Positions 9,406 to 18,900 of a stretch of DNA of 64,000 nucleotides are shown one piece after another; the first letter of the stretch is position 1; the number at the start of each line of letters is the position of its first letter. The position numbers were made by a program, and so were the translations under genes. The DNA comes from Mycolicibacterium goodii (GTDB taxonomy: Bacteria; Actinomycetota; Actinomycetes; Mycobacteriales; Mycobacteriaceae). The DNA is taken from the NCBI RefSeq assembly GCF_001187505.1, contig NZ_CP012150.1, positions 5,738,048 through 5,802,047 of the forward strand, given 5' to 3'. The notes beneath the pieces are model-generated. The model did not search any database. It was not told where the DNA came from and saw only the letters and a program-made list of their open reading frames with translations.

Positions 9406-10188
9406 TCAATTGACGACGAGGCCGCCGTTGACGTTGTAGACGGCGGCGGTGATGAAACCGGCATCCTCGGACAGCAGGAACTCGATGGTGGCGGCGATGT
9501 CCTCGGTTCGGCCGACTCGGTCGACGAGCAGGCCGGTGACCAACTCGGCCTTGCGCTCCTCGGTGAGGGCGCCGCCCATGATGTCGGTGTCGATCGGGCC
9601 GGGGCTCACCACGTTGACGGTGACGCCGAACTTGCCGACCTCGCGCGCAACGGCGCGACTGAGACCGATGACCGAAGCCTTCGACGCCGAGTACGGAACC
9701 TTGCTGTAGGTGCCGCCGCCCAGCTGGGCCGATGCAGACGACAGGTTGACCACACGCCCGACGCCGCGTTGCACCATGCCGCGAATCGCACGCTGATTGA
9801 CGACGAAGGTTCCGGTGCTGTTGATGTCGAGCACCCGGTTCCACTCGGCGAGCGACAGTTCCAGGAAAGGAACGGGTGAGGCGACACCCGCCGCGTGCGC
9901 CAGTCCGACGACGGGCGGCAGTTCGGCCTCGATCGCGGTGAATGCGCGATCCACCGATTCGGGATCCGCGACATCGACGCCGTAGCCGAGAACCGTTGTG
10001 CGGGACTCTTTGTCGACCTCCCGTGCAAACTCGACGACGGCCGCTTCGTCGACGTCGAGGGCTGCGACGTTCCACCCTGCCGTGGCGAGCCGTCGTACGG
10101 TGGTGCGGCCGATGCCGCGGGCCGAACCGGCACCGGTGACCACTGCGGTGCGGTCCGGCGGAAATGCGTGCGGAGCTGTCATGACCAT
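9406..10188 (-). CDS. Short-chain dehydrogenase/reductase (SDR)
   Basis: A 260-residue NAD(P)-dependent oxidoreductase of the classical SDR family. The cofactor motif is VVTGAGSARGIGR, the active-site Ser is in NLSSASA, and Tyr/Lys are in PYSASKASVIGLSRA; PGPIDTD follows. It is the first gene of the SDR-MFS-hydroxyacid dehydrogenase operon and is divergent from the SorC-type regulator, which is its likely controller. A hydroxy- or sugar-acid substrate is inferred from the context only. A second Met two codons in is an alternative start. Confidence 0.88.
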   Translation of the reverse strand: MVMTAPHAFPPDRTAVVTGAGSARGIGRTTVRRLATAGWNVAALDVDEAAVVEFAREVDKESRTTVLGYGVDVADPESVDRAFTAIEAELPPVVGLAHAAGVASPVPFLELSLAEWNRVLDINSTGTFVVNQRAIRGMVQRGVGRVVNLSSASAQLGGGTYSKVPYSASKASVIGLSRAVAREVGKFGVTVNVVSPGPIDTDIMGGALTEERKAELVTGLLVDRVGRTEDIAATIEFLLSEDAGFITAAVYNVNGGLVVN

Positions 10189-10536
10189 CTTTCTTCGGTG
10201 ATGTGGGTGGGTGGGCGCGGCGCGGAGGCGGCGCCGACGGATGAGATCGCGGTTTCCCTCTGCGCCAAGGCTTTTGATGCGAGATCTCGGTCTCATCTGC
10301 GATCGGCCGTATCCGGCGCGGACCACATTGTTCCTCGGGAGTGAGCTGGCTAACAGGACTTCCTATAGGATATTGGTATAGGCCGCGGGAGCGTCAAGGG
10401 CTTGATAGCGCTACATATTCCTGTTTTTCCAGGAGATTCTGAGCTCATGGGCGCTCTGGCGGGAAAATGATTCACAGCCGTCCGGATACCCGGTCCCAAC
10501 GGCCGAGACGGCCGACGGCCAGGAAGGGGTGAACTC
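10189..10536. other. Divergent SDR/sorC control region
   Basis: 348 bases between the two divergent starts. The stretch near 10360-10385 is noticeably AT-rich for this genome and holds an inverted repeat (separate entry). A short hairpin-like TCCTG/CAGGA pair lies near 10418-10433. The right end carries the AGGAAGG ribosome site for the SorC gene. I see no ORF. Confidence 0.5.
10362..10382. promoter_or_regulatory. Inverted repeat, probable SorC operator
   Basis: Perfect six-base arms CCTATA and TATAGG separated by nine bases, in an AT-rich patch between the divergent SDR operon and the SorC-family gene. SorC/DeoR-type regulators usually bind such sites upstream of their own and target genes, so this is the natural candidate. 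Binding is inferred. Confidence 0.4.
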
Positions 10537-11556
10537 ATGGTGGCGGACACGGCTGATCCGTATCCTCTGCGTCCTGCGGCCGGTTCCGACGACATCGACC
10601 TCGCCGAGGAGGAGCGGCGCCGAGCCGCCGACGCCGCTGAGCTCTACTACGTCCAAGGTCTGAAGATCGAGGACGTCGGTAAGCGCCTGCACCTGTCCCG
10701 GTCGACCGTTTCTCGCCTGCTCGCCAGGGCCCGGCAGCACGGTGTCGTCGAGTTCGTGTTGCATCGGACGCCGGACCGGTCGGCACGCCTGGCGACCCGG
10801 CTCAACCAGCGCTTCGGCGTTCGCACGCTGATCGCCGACAGCGGTGATGCCGCTCAGAACGGGACTCGGCTCGATGTTGTCGCCGAGTTCGCGGCACGAC
10901 GGCTCGCCGCAGTCGTCGGCACCAACACGACGATGGCGGTTGCCTGGGATGCCACGGTCGAGGCGGTCTCCCGTCATCTGATCTTCTGCCCCACCCGCGG
11001 GGCTCGGGTGGTTCAGCTCAGCGGTTCAGGCAACGCGTCCGCGTCGAACATCCTCAACGCAGGCCAACTGCTCGACCGGTTCGCCCGCGCGTTCTCCGCC
11101 TCGGCACATCACCTTCCGGTGCCTGCGTTCTTCGACTCGGCGACAACTCGCGACGCGATGTGGCAGGAGCGGTCTGTTCAGCGAGTCCTCGCGATCCGTC
11201 GAAACGCCGACGTGGCGCTGTTCACGGTCGACACGCTGGACAACGACGTGCCCGACCACCTGTACCGGTCGGGCTACCTCGATGCCGTCGATCTTCAGGA
11301 GCTGCGGCGGGACGGGATCGTGGGACACATCGGCACCGTCTTCCTGCGCGCCGACGGCAGCTCGGACGGCACTGCGTTCAACCAACGCAGCACCGGCATG
11401 CCCCTGTCGGAGCTGCGCGGTGTGAAAACGCGGATCCTGGTGGTCAGTGGTCCCGCGAAAACGGCGGCCATCCTCGGGGCACTGCGCGCGGGCGCCGCGA
11501 CCGACCTGGTTCTCGATGAGGTCACCGCGCTGGCCTTGCTCGACGCGACCTCATGA
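10537..11556 (+). CDS. SorC-family sugar-responsive regulator
   Basis: A 339-residue regulator. The N-terminal helix-turn-helix (about residues 30-70; LYYVQGLKIEDVGKRLHLSRSTVSRLLARAR) has the typical SorC/CggR layout, and the remaining 260 residues form the sugar-phosphate-isomerase-like effector domain with motifs such as QLSGSGN and a late DLVLDEVTALALL. It probably senses a phosphorylated sugar or related metabolite and controls the divergent SDR-MFS-dehydrogenase operon. ATG 10537 has AGGAAGG eight or nine bases upstream. A GntR gene follows 24 bases later and is probably co-transcribed. Confidence 0.85.
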   Translation: MVADTADPYPLRPAAGSDDIDLAEEERRRAADAAELYYVQGLKIEDVGKRLHLSRSTVSRLLARARQHGVVEFVLHRTPDRSARLATRLNQRFGVRTLIADSGDAAQNGTRLDVVAEFAARRLAAVVGTNTTMAVAWDATVEAVSRHLIFCPTRGARVVQLSGSGNASASNILNAGQLLDRFARAFSASAHHLPVPAFFDSATTRDAMWQERSVQRVLAIRRNADVALFTVDTLDNDVPDHLYRSGYLDAVDLQELRRDGIVGHIGTVFLRADGSSDGTAFNQRSTGMPLSELRGVKTRILVVSGPAKTAAILGALRAGAATDLVLDEVTALALLDATS

Positions 11557-11580
11557 AAGGATTCGAATGTGGAGGTCCCT

Positions 11581-12282
11581 GTGAGCCCGACGATCCATCG
11601 CCTGCGGCGAGCCATGCGGGACGATGTACGCGACGCGCTGCTCGCGATGCTCATGGACGGACGGCTTGCCCCCGGGACCTCGGTGAGCATCGACCAGCTC
11701 GCCCGCACCCTCGGCGTCTCGCCCACCCCGGTGCGGGAGGCCCTCGTCGAGATCGAGGCAACCGGGCTGGTTCACCGGGTGGCCCACCGCGGCTATCAGG
11801 TGGCGCCACCGATGACCGCGCAGCAGGCCGCGGAGCTCGCCGACGCTCGACTCGTCGTCGAGACGACCGCCGCGCACTGGGCGACCCGGCTTCGGGAACC
11901 CGGGTTGCTCCCCGAACTGCGCGCCGCACACCGCGCGCACGAGGAGGCCGCGTGGGCAGTGCGCGAATGGGACGGGGTGACCCGAGACCGCAACAGCCTG
12001 CCGGTGGCACTGATGCCCTATTTCGACGCGGACTGGAGCTTCCATCAGACGATCCTCGACCACTGCGGCAACAGCTTCCTGCGTCGGATGGTGGGAACTC
12101 TGGGCGCCTCGGTGCAACGTATGCGCCAGAACGTGCACCGCGGGCCGGTGGACACCGAGTTGGCGGTTGCCGAGCACGGCCGGGTGCTCGCCGCCATCGA
12201 AACCGGCGATCCGCAAGCCGCGGAGGATGCGATGCGCGCCCACATCGAAGCGGTCCGCGAGCGTTCCATCGCCGACGCCTAG
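11581..12282 (+). CDS. GntR-family regulator, FadR/FCD type
   Basis: A 233-residue regulator with an N-terminal winged helix (VSIDQLARTLGVSPTPVREALVEIEATGLV, about residues 35-65). The C-terminal FCD helical domain has the metal-ligand pattern ending in AVAEHGRVLAAIETGDPQAAEDAMRAHI. FCD regulators bind small organic acids, often through a metal. GTG 11581 was chosen over GTG 11569 because GGAGG lies five bases before it. It follows the SorC gene closely, so both may control the neighbouring cassette. It is convergent with rlmN. Confidence 0.87.
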   Translation: MSPTIHRLRRAMRDDVRDALLAMLMDGRLAPGTSVSIDQLARTLGVSPTPVREALVEIEATGLVHRVAHRGYQVAPPMTAQQAAELADARLVVETTAAHWATRLREPGLLPELRAAHRAHEEAAWAVREWDGVTRDRNSLPVALMPYFDADWSFHQTILDHCGNSFLRRMVGTLGASVQRMRQNVHRGPVDTELAVAEHGRVLAAIETGDPQAAEDAMRAHIEAVRERSIADA

Positions 12283-12313
12283 GAACCGCGGCCGGTTTCC
12301 AGGCGCCGAAGAG

Positions 12314-13432
12314 TCAGCCCTCGGCCGCCAATTGACCGCAGGCCGCGGCGATCTCGCGGCCACGCGTGTCGCGGACCGTGCACGATACGCCGCGTTCGCG
12401 CACGCGCCTGACGAATTCGCGCTCGGCGGGTTTGGGACTGGCGTCCCATTCGCTGCCGGGGGTCGGGTTGAGCGGGATGACGTTGACGTGTGCCAGCGGT
12501 CCCAGCGCACCGTGCAGCTTCTTGCCGAGAAGGTCTGCCCGCCAAGGCTGGTCGTTGACGTCACGGATCAGTGCATACTCGATCGACACGCGTCGGCCGG
12601 TGGTGTCTGCGTAGTAGCGGGCCGCGTCGAGGACCTCGCTCACCTTCCACCGGTTGTTCACCGGCACCAGGGTGTCGCGCAGTTCGTCGTCGGGCGCATG
12701 CAGCGACAACGCCAGGGTGACGCCCAGGCGCTCGTCGGCGAGCTTGCGGATCGCCGGGGCCAGCCCGACCGTGGACACCGTCACCGCGCGTGCGCTGATG
12801 CCGAAACCGTTGGGCGGCGCGGCGATGATGCGGCGCACGGCACCGAGCACGCGGTTGTAGTTGGCCAGCGGTTCACCCATGCCCATGAACACGATGTTGG
12901 ACAGCCTGCCACCGCCGGCGGTGCCTGCAGTCCTGCCGAACTGTTCGGCGCGCATGGCCGACGACGCCGCACGCACCTGCTCCAGGATCTCGGCGGTGGT
13001 CAGGTTGCGCTGCAGCCCGCCCTGTCCGGTCGCGCAGAACGGGCATGCCATGCCGCACCCGGCCTGCGACGAGATGCACACGGTGTTGCGCTGCGGGTAC
13101 CGCATGAGCACGGATTCGAACGTCGACCCGTCGATCGCGCGCCAGAGGGTCTTGCGGGTCTCCCCTGCGTCGCACTGGATCTCGCGCACCGGGTTGATCA
13201 ACGTCGGGAACAGCTTCTCGGCGACCTGATCCCGCACGGCGGCGGGCAGATCGGTCATCTGCTTCGGATCGGCGATGAGCCGGCCGTAGTACTGGTTGGC
13301 CAGCTGCTTGGCCCGGAATGCCGGCAGCCCGAGCTCGCTGACCGCGGCCGCGCGCCCCGTCTCGTCGAGGTCGGCCAGATGCCGAGGCGGCATGGCCCGC
13401 CGCGGCGCTTCGAAGACGAGCTGTTGTTTCAT
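12314..13432 (-). CDS. rlmN: 23S rRNA (adenine2503-C2)/tRNA(adenine37-C2) methyltransferase
   Basis: A 372-residue radical SAM enzyme that methylates A2503 of 23S rRNA and A37 of some tRNAs. The Fe-S cluster motif CGMACPFC follows SSQAG at about residue 120. [16 protein letters not shown] and VTVSTVGL are standard RlmN signatures, and the C-terminal catalytic cysteine is in the segment [16 protein letters not shown]. Its start overlaps the stop of the LysR gene by four bases. Rv2880c/Rv2879c occupy the equivalent place in M. tuberculosis. Confidence 0.96.
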   Translation of the reverse strand: MKQQLVFEAPRRAMPPRHLADLDETGRAAAVSELGLPAFRAKQLANQYYGRLIADPKQMTDLPAAVRDQVAEKLFPTLINPVREIQCDAGETRKTLWRAIDGSTFESVLMRYPQRNTVCISSQAGCGMACPFCATGQGGLQRNLTTAEILEQVRAASSAMRAEQFGRTAGTAGGGRLSNIVFMGMGEPLANYNRVLGAVRRIIAAPPNGFGISARAVTVSTVGLAPAIRKLADERLGVTLALSLHAPDDELRDTLVPVNNRWKVSEVLDAARYYADTTGRRVSIEYALIRDVNDQPWRADLLGKKLHGALGPLAHVNVIPLNPTPGSEWDASPKPAEREFVRRVRERGVSCTVRDTRGREIAAACGQLAAEG

Positions 13433-14319
13433 GCCGATACCTTCACTGATGTTCTCCCGACCGTGTGGTCGTCACAGAGGACTTCGCCAACCGCCTTGTC
13501 CACGGTCGCCAGCAGGTCCGGGTCGACGCCGGCGCGGCCGCGGACGAACACCGATGCACGGTTGGCCGCAGGCATGTCGTCGGCAACCGTGAGCCCGTCG
13601 GGCAGCCTGCCGATCATGGGCAGCAGCGCCACCCCGAGACCCGAGCGCACCGCCGCGATGAGACCGGACAGGTCCGCGCACTCGACGACGATCTGGTAGT
13701 CGATGTCGAGTTTCTCCAGCGCCGCGAAGGCCGGTTCCCGCAACGTGCAGGGTTCGGAGTACACCACCACGGGCAGCGGTTCACCGGCGGCGCTGAAGTT
13801 GCGGGCCGAGATCCATTTCAGCGGAACCATTCCCGATGCGTTGGCGCGGTCCCAGCCGGATCCGTCGAGCATCACCGCGATGTCGACGGTGCCGTGTTCG
13901 ATCGCGTCGGCGAGCGCGACGTTGCGGTCCAACCGGAACCGCACCCGCCAGTCCGGCAGGCGTTCGGCCAGCGCATCGGTCAGGCCGGGCAGCATGACGT
14001 CGGCGCCGTGTTCGGTGGCCCCGATCAGCAGCGTCTTCTCCTCGGCGGCCCCGAGATCGGCGAGTGCCGCGTCATGCGCGGCGAGGATCCGGCGGGCGTG
14101 GGTGACAACCCGGTGGCCGAGTTCGGTGAACGCCATACCGCGGCCGGATCGCTGCACGAGCGGACCGCCGACGACGCCTTCGAGGCGGCGGACGTGTTGG
14201 CTGACCGCGGACTGGGTCAGGTGCAGGACCGCCGCCGCGCGGTGAAATCCACCACAGTCGGCAACGGCCACCAGGCTGCGCAGCGGCGCGATGTCCAGGA
14301 CCTGTCCCACGGGCTGCAC
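13429..14319 (-). CDS. LysR-family transcriptional regulator
   Basis: A 296-residue regulator. The N-terminal winged helix ([20 protein letters not shown], then [27 protein letters not shown]) is followed by a periplasmic-binding-protein-like effector domain. GTG 14319 is preferred over the more distal ATG at 14364 because GGAG lies four bases upstream. It is divergent from an EamA transporter, its likely target, and its end overlaps rlmN by four bases, so rlmN may be partly expressed from its transcript. Confidence 0.86.
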   Translation of the reverse strand: MQPVGQVLDIAPLRSLVAVADCGGFHRAAAVLHLTQSAVSQHVRRLEGVVGGPLVQRSGRGMAFTELGHRVVTHARRILAAHDAALADLGAAEEKTLLIGATEHGADVMLPGLTDALAERLPDWRVRFRLDRNVALADAIEHGTVDIAVMLDGSGWDRANASGMVPLKWISARNFSAAGEPLPVVVYSEPCTLREPAFAALEKLDIDYQIVVECADLSGLIAAVRSGLGVALLPMIGRLPDGLTVADDMPAANRASVFVRGRAGVDPDLLATVDKAVGEVLCDDHTVGRTSVKVSA

Positions 14320-14380
14320 GGTACTCCGATCAGCAGCAACGATCAATTTCGTCGCATTGTGCACGACGATGCCGACAGAG

Positions 14381-14393
14381 CGATAAGTGATCG
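14381..14393. promoter_or_regulatory. Small dyad between LysR and EamA genes
   Basis: CGAT-N5-ATCG, with a further ATCGTGATCGAT stretch just after it, in the short divergent region. LysR regulators typically bind a T-N11-A dyad here. The match is weak and is given only as a candidate. Confidence 0.2.
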
Positions 14394-14456
14394 TGATCGA
14401 TACGCCGCGCGATTATTCGTTGGACGCGGGCACCGGGCGCCCAACACGATGGCTCC

Positions 14457-15362
14457 ATGGCCGACACCTTGGACCGGATGCCCGCCCGCACCGCGTCGGC
14501 GGTGACGTTCCTGTACGCACTGGGTTACCCGATCGGCGCCGCCGCGGTCGCGGCCATGTCGCCGATGGCGCTGCTGGTGTTCCGGTTCAGCCTCGCGGCT
14601 GCGATCCTCGGCGTGTGGGCGAAGTTCGCCGGTGTGCAGTGGCCGCGCGGCGGCAAGCTGGGCCACGTCGCCGTCGCCGGACTGCTCATGCAGGGCGTGC
14701 AGTTCTGCTTCCTGTACCTGGCCATCGAGCGCGGCGCGCCCGCCGTGCTGTGCGCGGTGGTGATCGCGATGAACCCGGTGACCACGGCCGTGCTGAGTGC
14801 GGCGTTCCTACGCGATCGGCTGGGCCTGCGGCGCATCGTGGCGCTGGTGCTCGGTGTGGCGGCGGTCCTGGCGGCCTGTGCCAGCCGGTTGGCCGCCGAC
14901 AGCGGTGTCGACCCGGTCCTGCTGCTGTTGCTCGCGGCCCTGCTTGGGCTGTCCGCCGGCGGCGTCTACCAACAGCGGTTCTGCGCCGACGTCGACTTCC
15001 GTGCCGCAACGGCCGTGCAGAACGCGGTGGCACTGGTCCCCGCGGGGGTGTTCGCGGCGCTGACGCCGTTCGCGGTGCACAACCCGAAGCACGCGGTGGC
15101 GGCCGTGGCCGGGGTGGTGCTGCTCAACGCGGCGCTGGGGGTGTCGATGTACGTGCGGGCCATCAGCCGACACGGCGCACCCGCGGTCACCATGCTGTTC
15201 TGCGTGATTCCCGCGGTCGCGGGGGTGCTGTCGTGGCTGATGCTCGGCGAACGTCCCGACGTCGGGATCGCGGTCGGACTCGTGGTCGGGGCGTTGGCCT
15301 GCTGGCTCAACAGCTCCGGATCACGCCAGCAGCGTCAGCACGATCCAGGTCGCGACGGCTGA
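14457..15362 (+). CDS. EamA/DMT-superfamily transporter
   Basis: A 301-residue membrane protein with ten hydrophobic segments arranged as two five-helix EamA repeats; FLYLAIERGAPAVLCAVVIAMNPVTTAV ends the first and AVTMLFCVIPAVAGVLSWLMLGERPDV the second, both typical. The likely role is export of a metabolite or amino acid, under the divergent LysR regulator. Its 3' end overlaps the 3' end of the convergent cdsA gene by 42 bases. Confidence 0.85.
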   Translation: MADTLDRMPARTASAVTFLYALGYPIGAAAVAAMSPMALLVFRFSLAAAILGVWAKFAGVQWPRGGKLGHVAVAGLLMQGVQFCFLYLAIERGAPAVLCAVVIAMNPVTTAVLSAAFLRDRLGLRRIVALVLGVAAVLAACASRLAADSGVDPVLLLLLAALLGLSAGGVYQQRFCADVDFRAATAVQNAVALVPAGVFAALTPFAVHNPKHAVAAVAGVVLLNAALGVSMYVRAISRHGAPAVTMLFCVIPAVAGVLSWLMLGERPDVGIAVGLVVGALACWLNSSGSRQQRQHDPGRDG

Positions 15363-16199
15363 GGGCAGCACCGAATCGATGCGGTCCATGAGCCCACCGT
15401 GGCCGGGCAGCAACGTGCCCATGTCCTTGATCCCGAGATCGCGTTTGACCTGCGATTCGACCAGGTCACCAAGGGTTCCGGTGATCACCAGCATGATGCC
15501 GAGCGGCACGCCCACCCAGGCGGGCTTGTCCAGCAGGAACGTCACGGCCAGCACCGAGACCACGATGCCGAGCACGAGCGAGCCGGTAAGGCCCTCCCAG
15601 GATTTCTTGGGGCTGATCGCCGGCACCATGGGATGCTTGCCGAACAGCACACCCGCCGCGTAGCCGCCGACATCGGACGCCACGACGCCCAGCATCAGGC
15701 AGAAGACCCGGCCCGCGCCGTCGTCGGGATAGATCAGCAGCGCCCCGAACGCGCCGAACAGCGGGATCCAGGTGGCGAGAAACACCGTCACCGAGACGTC
15801 ACGCAGATAGTTCACCGGCGCCGCGGACAGCCCGCCGGACAACAGCCGCCAGATCAGGCACAGCACCACGGTTCCGCCGAATCCGCCGAGCGCGCCTGCG
15901 GGCCCGAACGGCAGGGTCAGCCACACCATGGCCTGCCCGCCGAGCAGCAACGGGACGATCGGGATGGAGAATCCCGCGGTGCGCAGACGGCGCACGACCT
16001 CGTGGGTTGCCACGGCCATCGCGACCGCGACGACGCCGACCCACACCAACGGTGCGAACAGCAGGATCGCGATGACGCCGCCGCCGAGGCCCACGCCGAC
16101 GCCGATGGCCGCCGGGAGGTCACGACCGGCGCGGGACTGCTTCTTCTGCGGTTCTCCGACCGGTTTACTCGCCACGAGACTCGCTTGCTGATCGGTCAC
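15321..16199 (-). CDS. cdsA: Phosphatidate cytidylyltransferase (CDP-diglyceride synthase)
   Basis: A 292-residue inner-membrane enzyme that makes CDP-diacylglycerol from phosphatidate and CTP, the precursor of cardiolipin, phosphatidylinositol and PIMs. Several transmembrane segments follow a hydrophilic N-terminus. The family signature is complete: SPKKSWEGLTGS, then GDLVESQVKRDLGIKDMG and LPGHGGLMDRIDS. The stop of frr immediately precedes its ATG, so cdsA is the last gene of pyrH-frr-cdsA. The order matches M. tuberculosis. Confidence 0.95.
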   Translation of the reverse strand: MTDQQASLVASKPVGEPQKKQSRAGRDLPAAIGVGVGLGGGVIAILLFAPLVWVGVVAVAMAVATHEVVRRLRTAGFSIPIVPLLLGGQAMVWLTLPFGPAGALGGFGGTVVLCLIWRLLSGGLSAAPVNYLRDVSVTVFLATWIPLFGAFGALLIYPDDGAGRVFCLMLGVVASDVGGYAAGVLFGKHPMVPAISPKKSWEGLTGSLVLGIVVSVLAVTFLLDKPAWVGVPLGIMLVITGTLGDLVESQVKRDLGIKDMGTLLPGHGGLMDRIDSVLPSAVATWIVLTLLA

Positions 16200-16757
16200 T
16201 CAGACCTCCAGCAACTCGCTTTCCTTGTGTTTGACAAGTTCGTCGATCTGCGCCGTGTAGGTGTGGGTGGACTTTTCGAGGTCCTTCTCGGCGCGGCTCA
16301 CCTCGTCCTCGCCCGCCTCGCCGTCCTTCTTGATCCGGCTGAGTTCTTCCATCGCCTTGCGGCGGATGTTGCGGACCGAGACCTTGGCGTCCTCGCCTTT
16401 GGACTTGGCCTGCTTGACGAGTTCGCGGCGGCGTTCCTCGGTGAGCTGCGGGATCGCCACGCGGATGATGCTGCCGTCGTTGCCGGGGTTCACGCCGAGG
16501 TCGGAGTTGCGGATGGCGTCCTCGATCGCCTTGAGCTGCGACGCCTCATACGGCTTGATCACCACGAGGCGCGCCTCGGGCACGTTGATGCTGGCCAGCT
16601 GGGTGATCGGGGTCATCGAGCCGTAGTAGTCGATGTTGATGCGCGAGAACATGCCCGGGTTTGCCCGGCCGGTCCGGATCGAGCCGAGCTCGTCCCTGGC
16701 CACGGACACGGCCTTCTCCATCTTCTCCTCGGCATCGAAGAGAGTCTCGTCGATCAC
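16200..16757 (-). CDS. frr: Ribosome recycling factor
   Basis: A 185-residue translation factor, the usual length, that works with EF-G to split post-termination ribosomes. The start [17 protein letters not shown] and the motifs [11 protein letters not shown] and [16 protein letters not shown] are diagnostic. It lies 30 bases after pyrH and directly before cdsA on the same strand. It is essential in mycobacteria. Confidence 0.97.
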   Translation of the reverse strand: MIDETLFDAEEKMEKAVSVARDELGSIRTGRANPGMFSRINIDYYGSMTPITQLASINVPEARLVVIKPYEASQLKAIEDAIRNSDLGVNPGNDGSIIRVAIPQLTEERRRELVKQAKSKGEDAKVSVRNIRRKAMEELSRIKKDGEAGEDEVSRAEKDLEKSTHTYTAQIDELVKHKESELLEV

Positions 16758-16787
16758 TTCACCGTCTCCCGTCGCTGTCGTGTTCGC

Positions 16788-17552
16788 TCATGTGGCTCCA
16801 CCGCTTGCGGTGGTGACCAGAGTTCCGATCTTCTCACCCGCCACCGCCCGAGCGATATTGCCACTGGTGAGCAGGTTGAACACGAGGATCGGCATGCCGT
16901 TGTCCATGCAGAGGCTGAAGGCGGTCGCGTCGGCGACCTTGAGTCCGCGGTCGATGACCTCGCGGTGGCTGATCGCGGTGATCAGCTGGGCGTCGGGGTT
17001 GGTCCTGGGGTCGTCGGTGAACACGCCGTCGACTGCCTTGGCCATCAGCACCACTTCCGCACCGATCTCCAGGGCCCGTTGGGCCGCGGTGGTGTCGGTG
17101 GAGAAGTACGGCAGGCCCATGCCCGCGCCGAAGATCACGACCCGGCCCTTCTCCAGGTGCCGCACCGCGCGCAGCGGAATGTAGGGCTCGGCGACCTGGC
17201 CCATGGTGATCGCCGTCTGCACCCGGGTGTCGATGCCTTCCTTCTGCAGGAAGTCTTGCAGTGCAAGGCTGTTCATCACGGTGCCGAGCATGCCCATGTA
17301 GTCCGAACGGGTGCGTTCCATGCCGCGCTGCTGCAGTTGGGCGCCGCGGAAGAAGTTGCCTCCGCCGATGACCACTGCCACCTGGGCTCCGCTACGGACG
17401 ACCTCTGCGATCTGCCGGGCGACCTGAGCCACGACGTCGGGATCCAGCCCCACTTGTCCGCCGCCGAACATCTCGCCGCCCAGCTTGAGCAGGACGCGGG
17501 TATAGAGCGGACGAATCGGTGCGGCCTGGCCGGCGACATTCGAATCCGCCAT
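16788..17552 (-). CDS. pyrH: UMP kinase
   Basis: A 254-residue amino-acid-kinase-fold enzyme that phosphorylates UMP to UDP for pyrimidine nucleotide synthesis. The motifs [39 protein letters not shown] and [11 protein letters not shown] are present. ATG 17552 was chosen because GAGGAG sits four bases upstream, although the frame is open further back. It is first in pyrH-frr-cdsA. In most bacteria tsf lies directly upstream; here tsf is about 18 kb away. Confidence 0.96.
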   Translation of the reverse strand: MADSNVAGQAAPIRPLYTRVLLKLGGEMFGGGQVGLDPDVVAQVARQIAEVVRSGAQVAVVIGGGNFFRGAQLQQRGMERTRSDYMGMLGTVMNSLALQDFLQKEGIDTRVQTAITMGQVAEPYIPLRAVRHLEKGRVVIFGAGMGLPYFSTDTTAAQRALEIGAEVVLMAKAVDGVFTDDPRTNPDAQLITAISHREVIDRGLKVADATAFSLCMDNGMPILVFNLLTSGNIARAVAGEKIGTLVTTASGGAT

Positions 17553-17687
17553 CGGTCTCCTCGGCACTCCTCGCATTAGAGAGCCATCCAGGCGATTGCC
17601 CAGGACGGCAGCTCCATCCTGCCTCATGGCAGGCGTCAGGCAATGCCCGGGGCCTTGCGAATTTCGCGTGTCGCCGGCCCGATGGAC

Positions 17688-18412
<725 letters not shown>

Positions 18413-18413
18413 T

Positions 18414-18833
18414 ATGAGCGACATCCTCGAAGTTCAGCCGCTGGGCTTTCTGATGTACCGCGTGATGGCGGTGCTGCAGCCCGCCGTTGTCGCGCGATTG
18501 CAGCCGCTGGGTTTGACCCTTCCCGAATTCGTCTGTCTGCGAATCCTTTCCGCGGCGCCCGGGCAGTCGAACGCCGAACTCGCGCGCCATATCAACGTCT
18601 CCCCACAGGCGATGAACAACGTGGTGCGGGCGCTTCAGGAGAAGGGCGCGGTGCGTCGTCCCGACACCGCGTCCTCCGGCCGCGCACTGCCCGCCGAACT
18701 CACCCCGGAGGGGGCGAGATTGCTCAAGCGGGCCGAGGCAGCCACGCTGCAGGCCGATGAAGAAGTGCTCGCCAACCTCACGGAGGCGCAGCGCCGCGAA
18801 CTCAAGAGGCTACTGGCGCACGCGGTCGACTGA
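18414..18833 (+). CDS. MarR-family regulator, Rv2887-like
   Basis: A 139-residue winged-helix repressor. LGFLMYRVMAVLQP and LTLPEFVCLRILSAAPGQSNAELARH lead into the recognition helix VSPQAMNNVVRALQ and the wing SSGRALPAELT. By recollection this matches Rv2887, which represses the methyltransferase Rv0560c and is relieved by salicylate-like ligands. Here the two genes are adjacent and divergent with palindromes between them. ATG 18405, three codons upstream, is an alternative start. Confidence 0.88.
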   Translation: MSDILEVQPLGFLMYRVMAVLQPAVVARLQPLGLTLPEFVCLRILSAAPGQSNAELARHINVSPQAMNNVVRALQEKGAVRRPDTASSGRALPAELTPEGARLLKRAEAATLQADEEVLANLTEAQRRELKRLLAHAVD

Positions 18834-18847
18834 CCTGGGTACAGATA

Positions 18848-18889
18848 CGCCAGATCCCCCAATCCCGTTGAGGGCAGGGGGATCTGGCG
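18848..18889. terminator. Bidirectional terminator hairpin
   Basis: A perfect 13-base-pair stem (arms 18848-18860 and 18877-18889) with a 16-base loop lies between the convergent ends of the MarR gene (stop 18833) and the MFS gene (stop 18901). There is no long U-run, which is common for mycobacterial terminators. Confidence 0.75.
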
Positions 18890-18900
18890 CCCGTGGCACT

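Noticed and set aside
12167..13699. 510-codon open frame over rlmN and the LysR gene
   Set aside because: Shadow of the rlmN coding strand; rlmN has all catalytic motifs.
15399..17579. 726-codon open frame antisense to cdsA, frr and pyrH
   Set aside because: The opposite strand encodes three essential, motif-complete genes; the antisense product matches no fold and has a biased composition.
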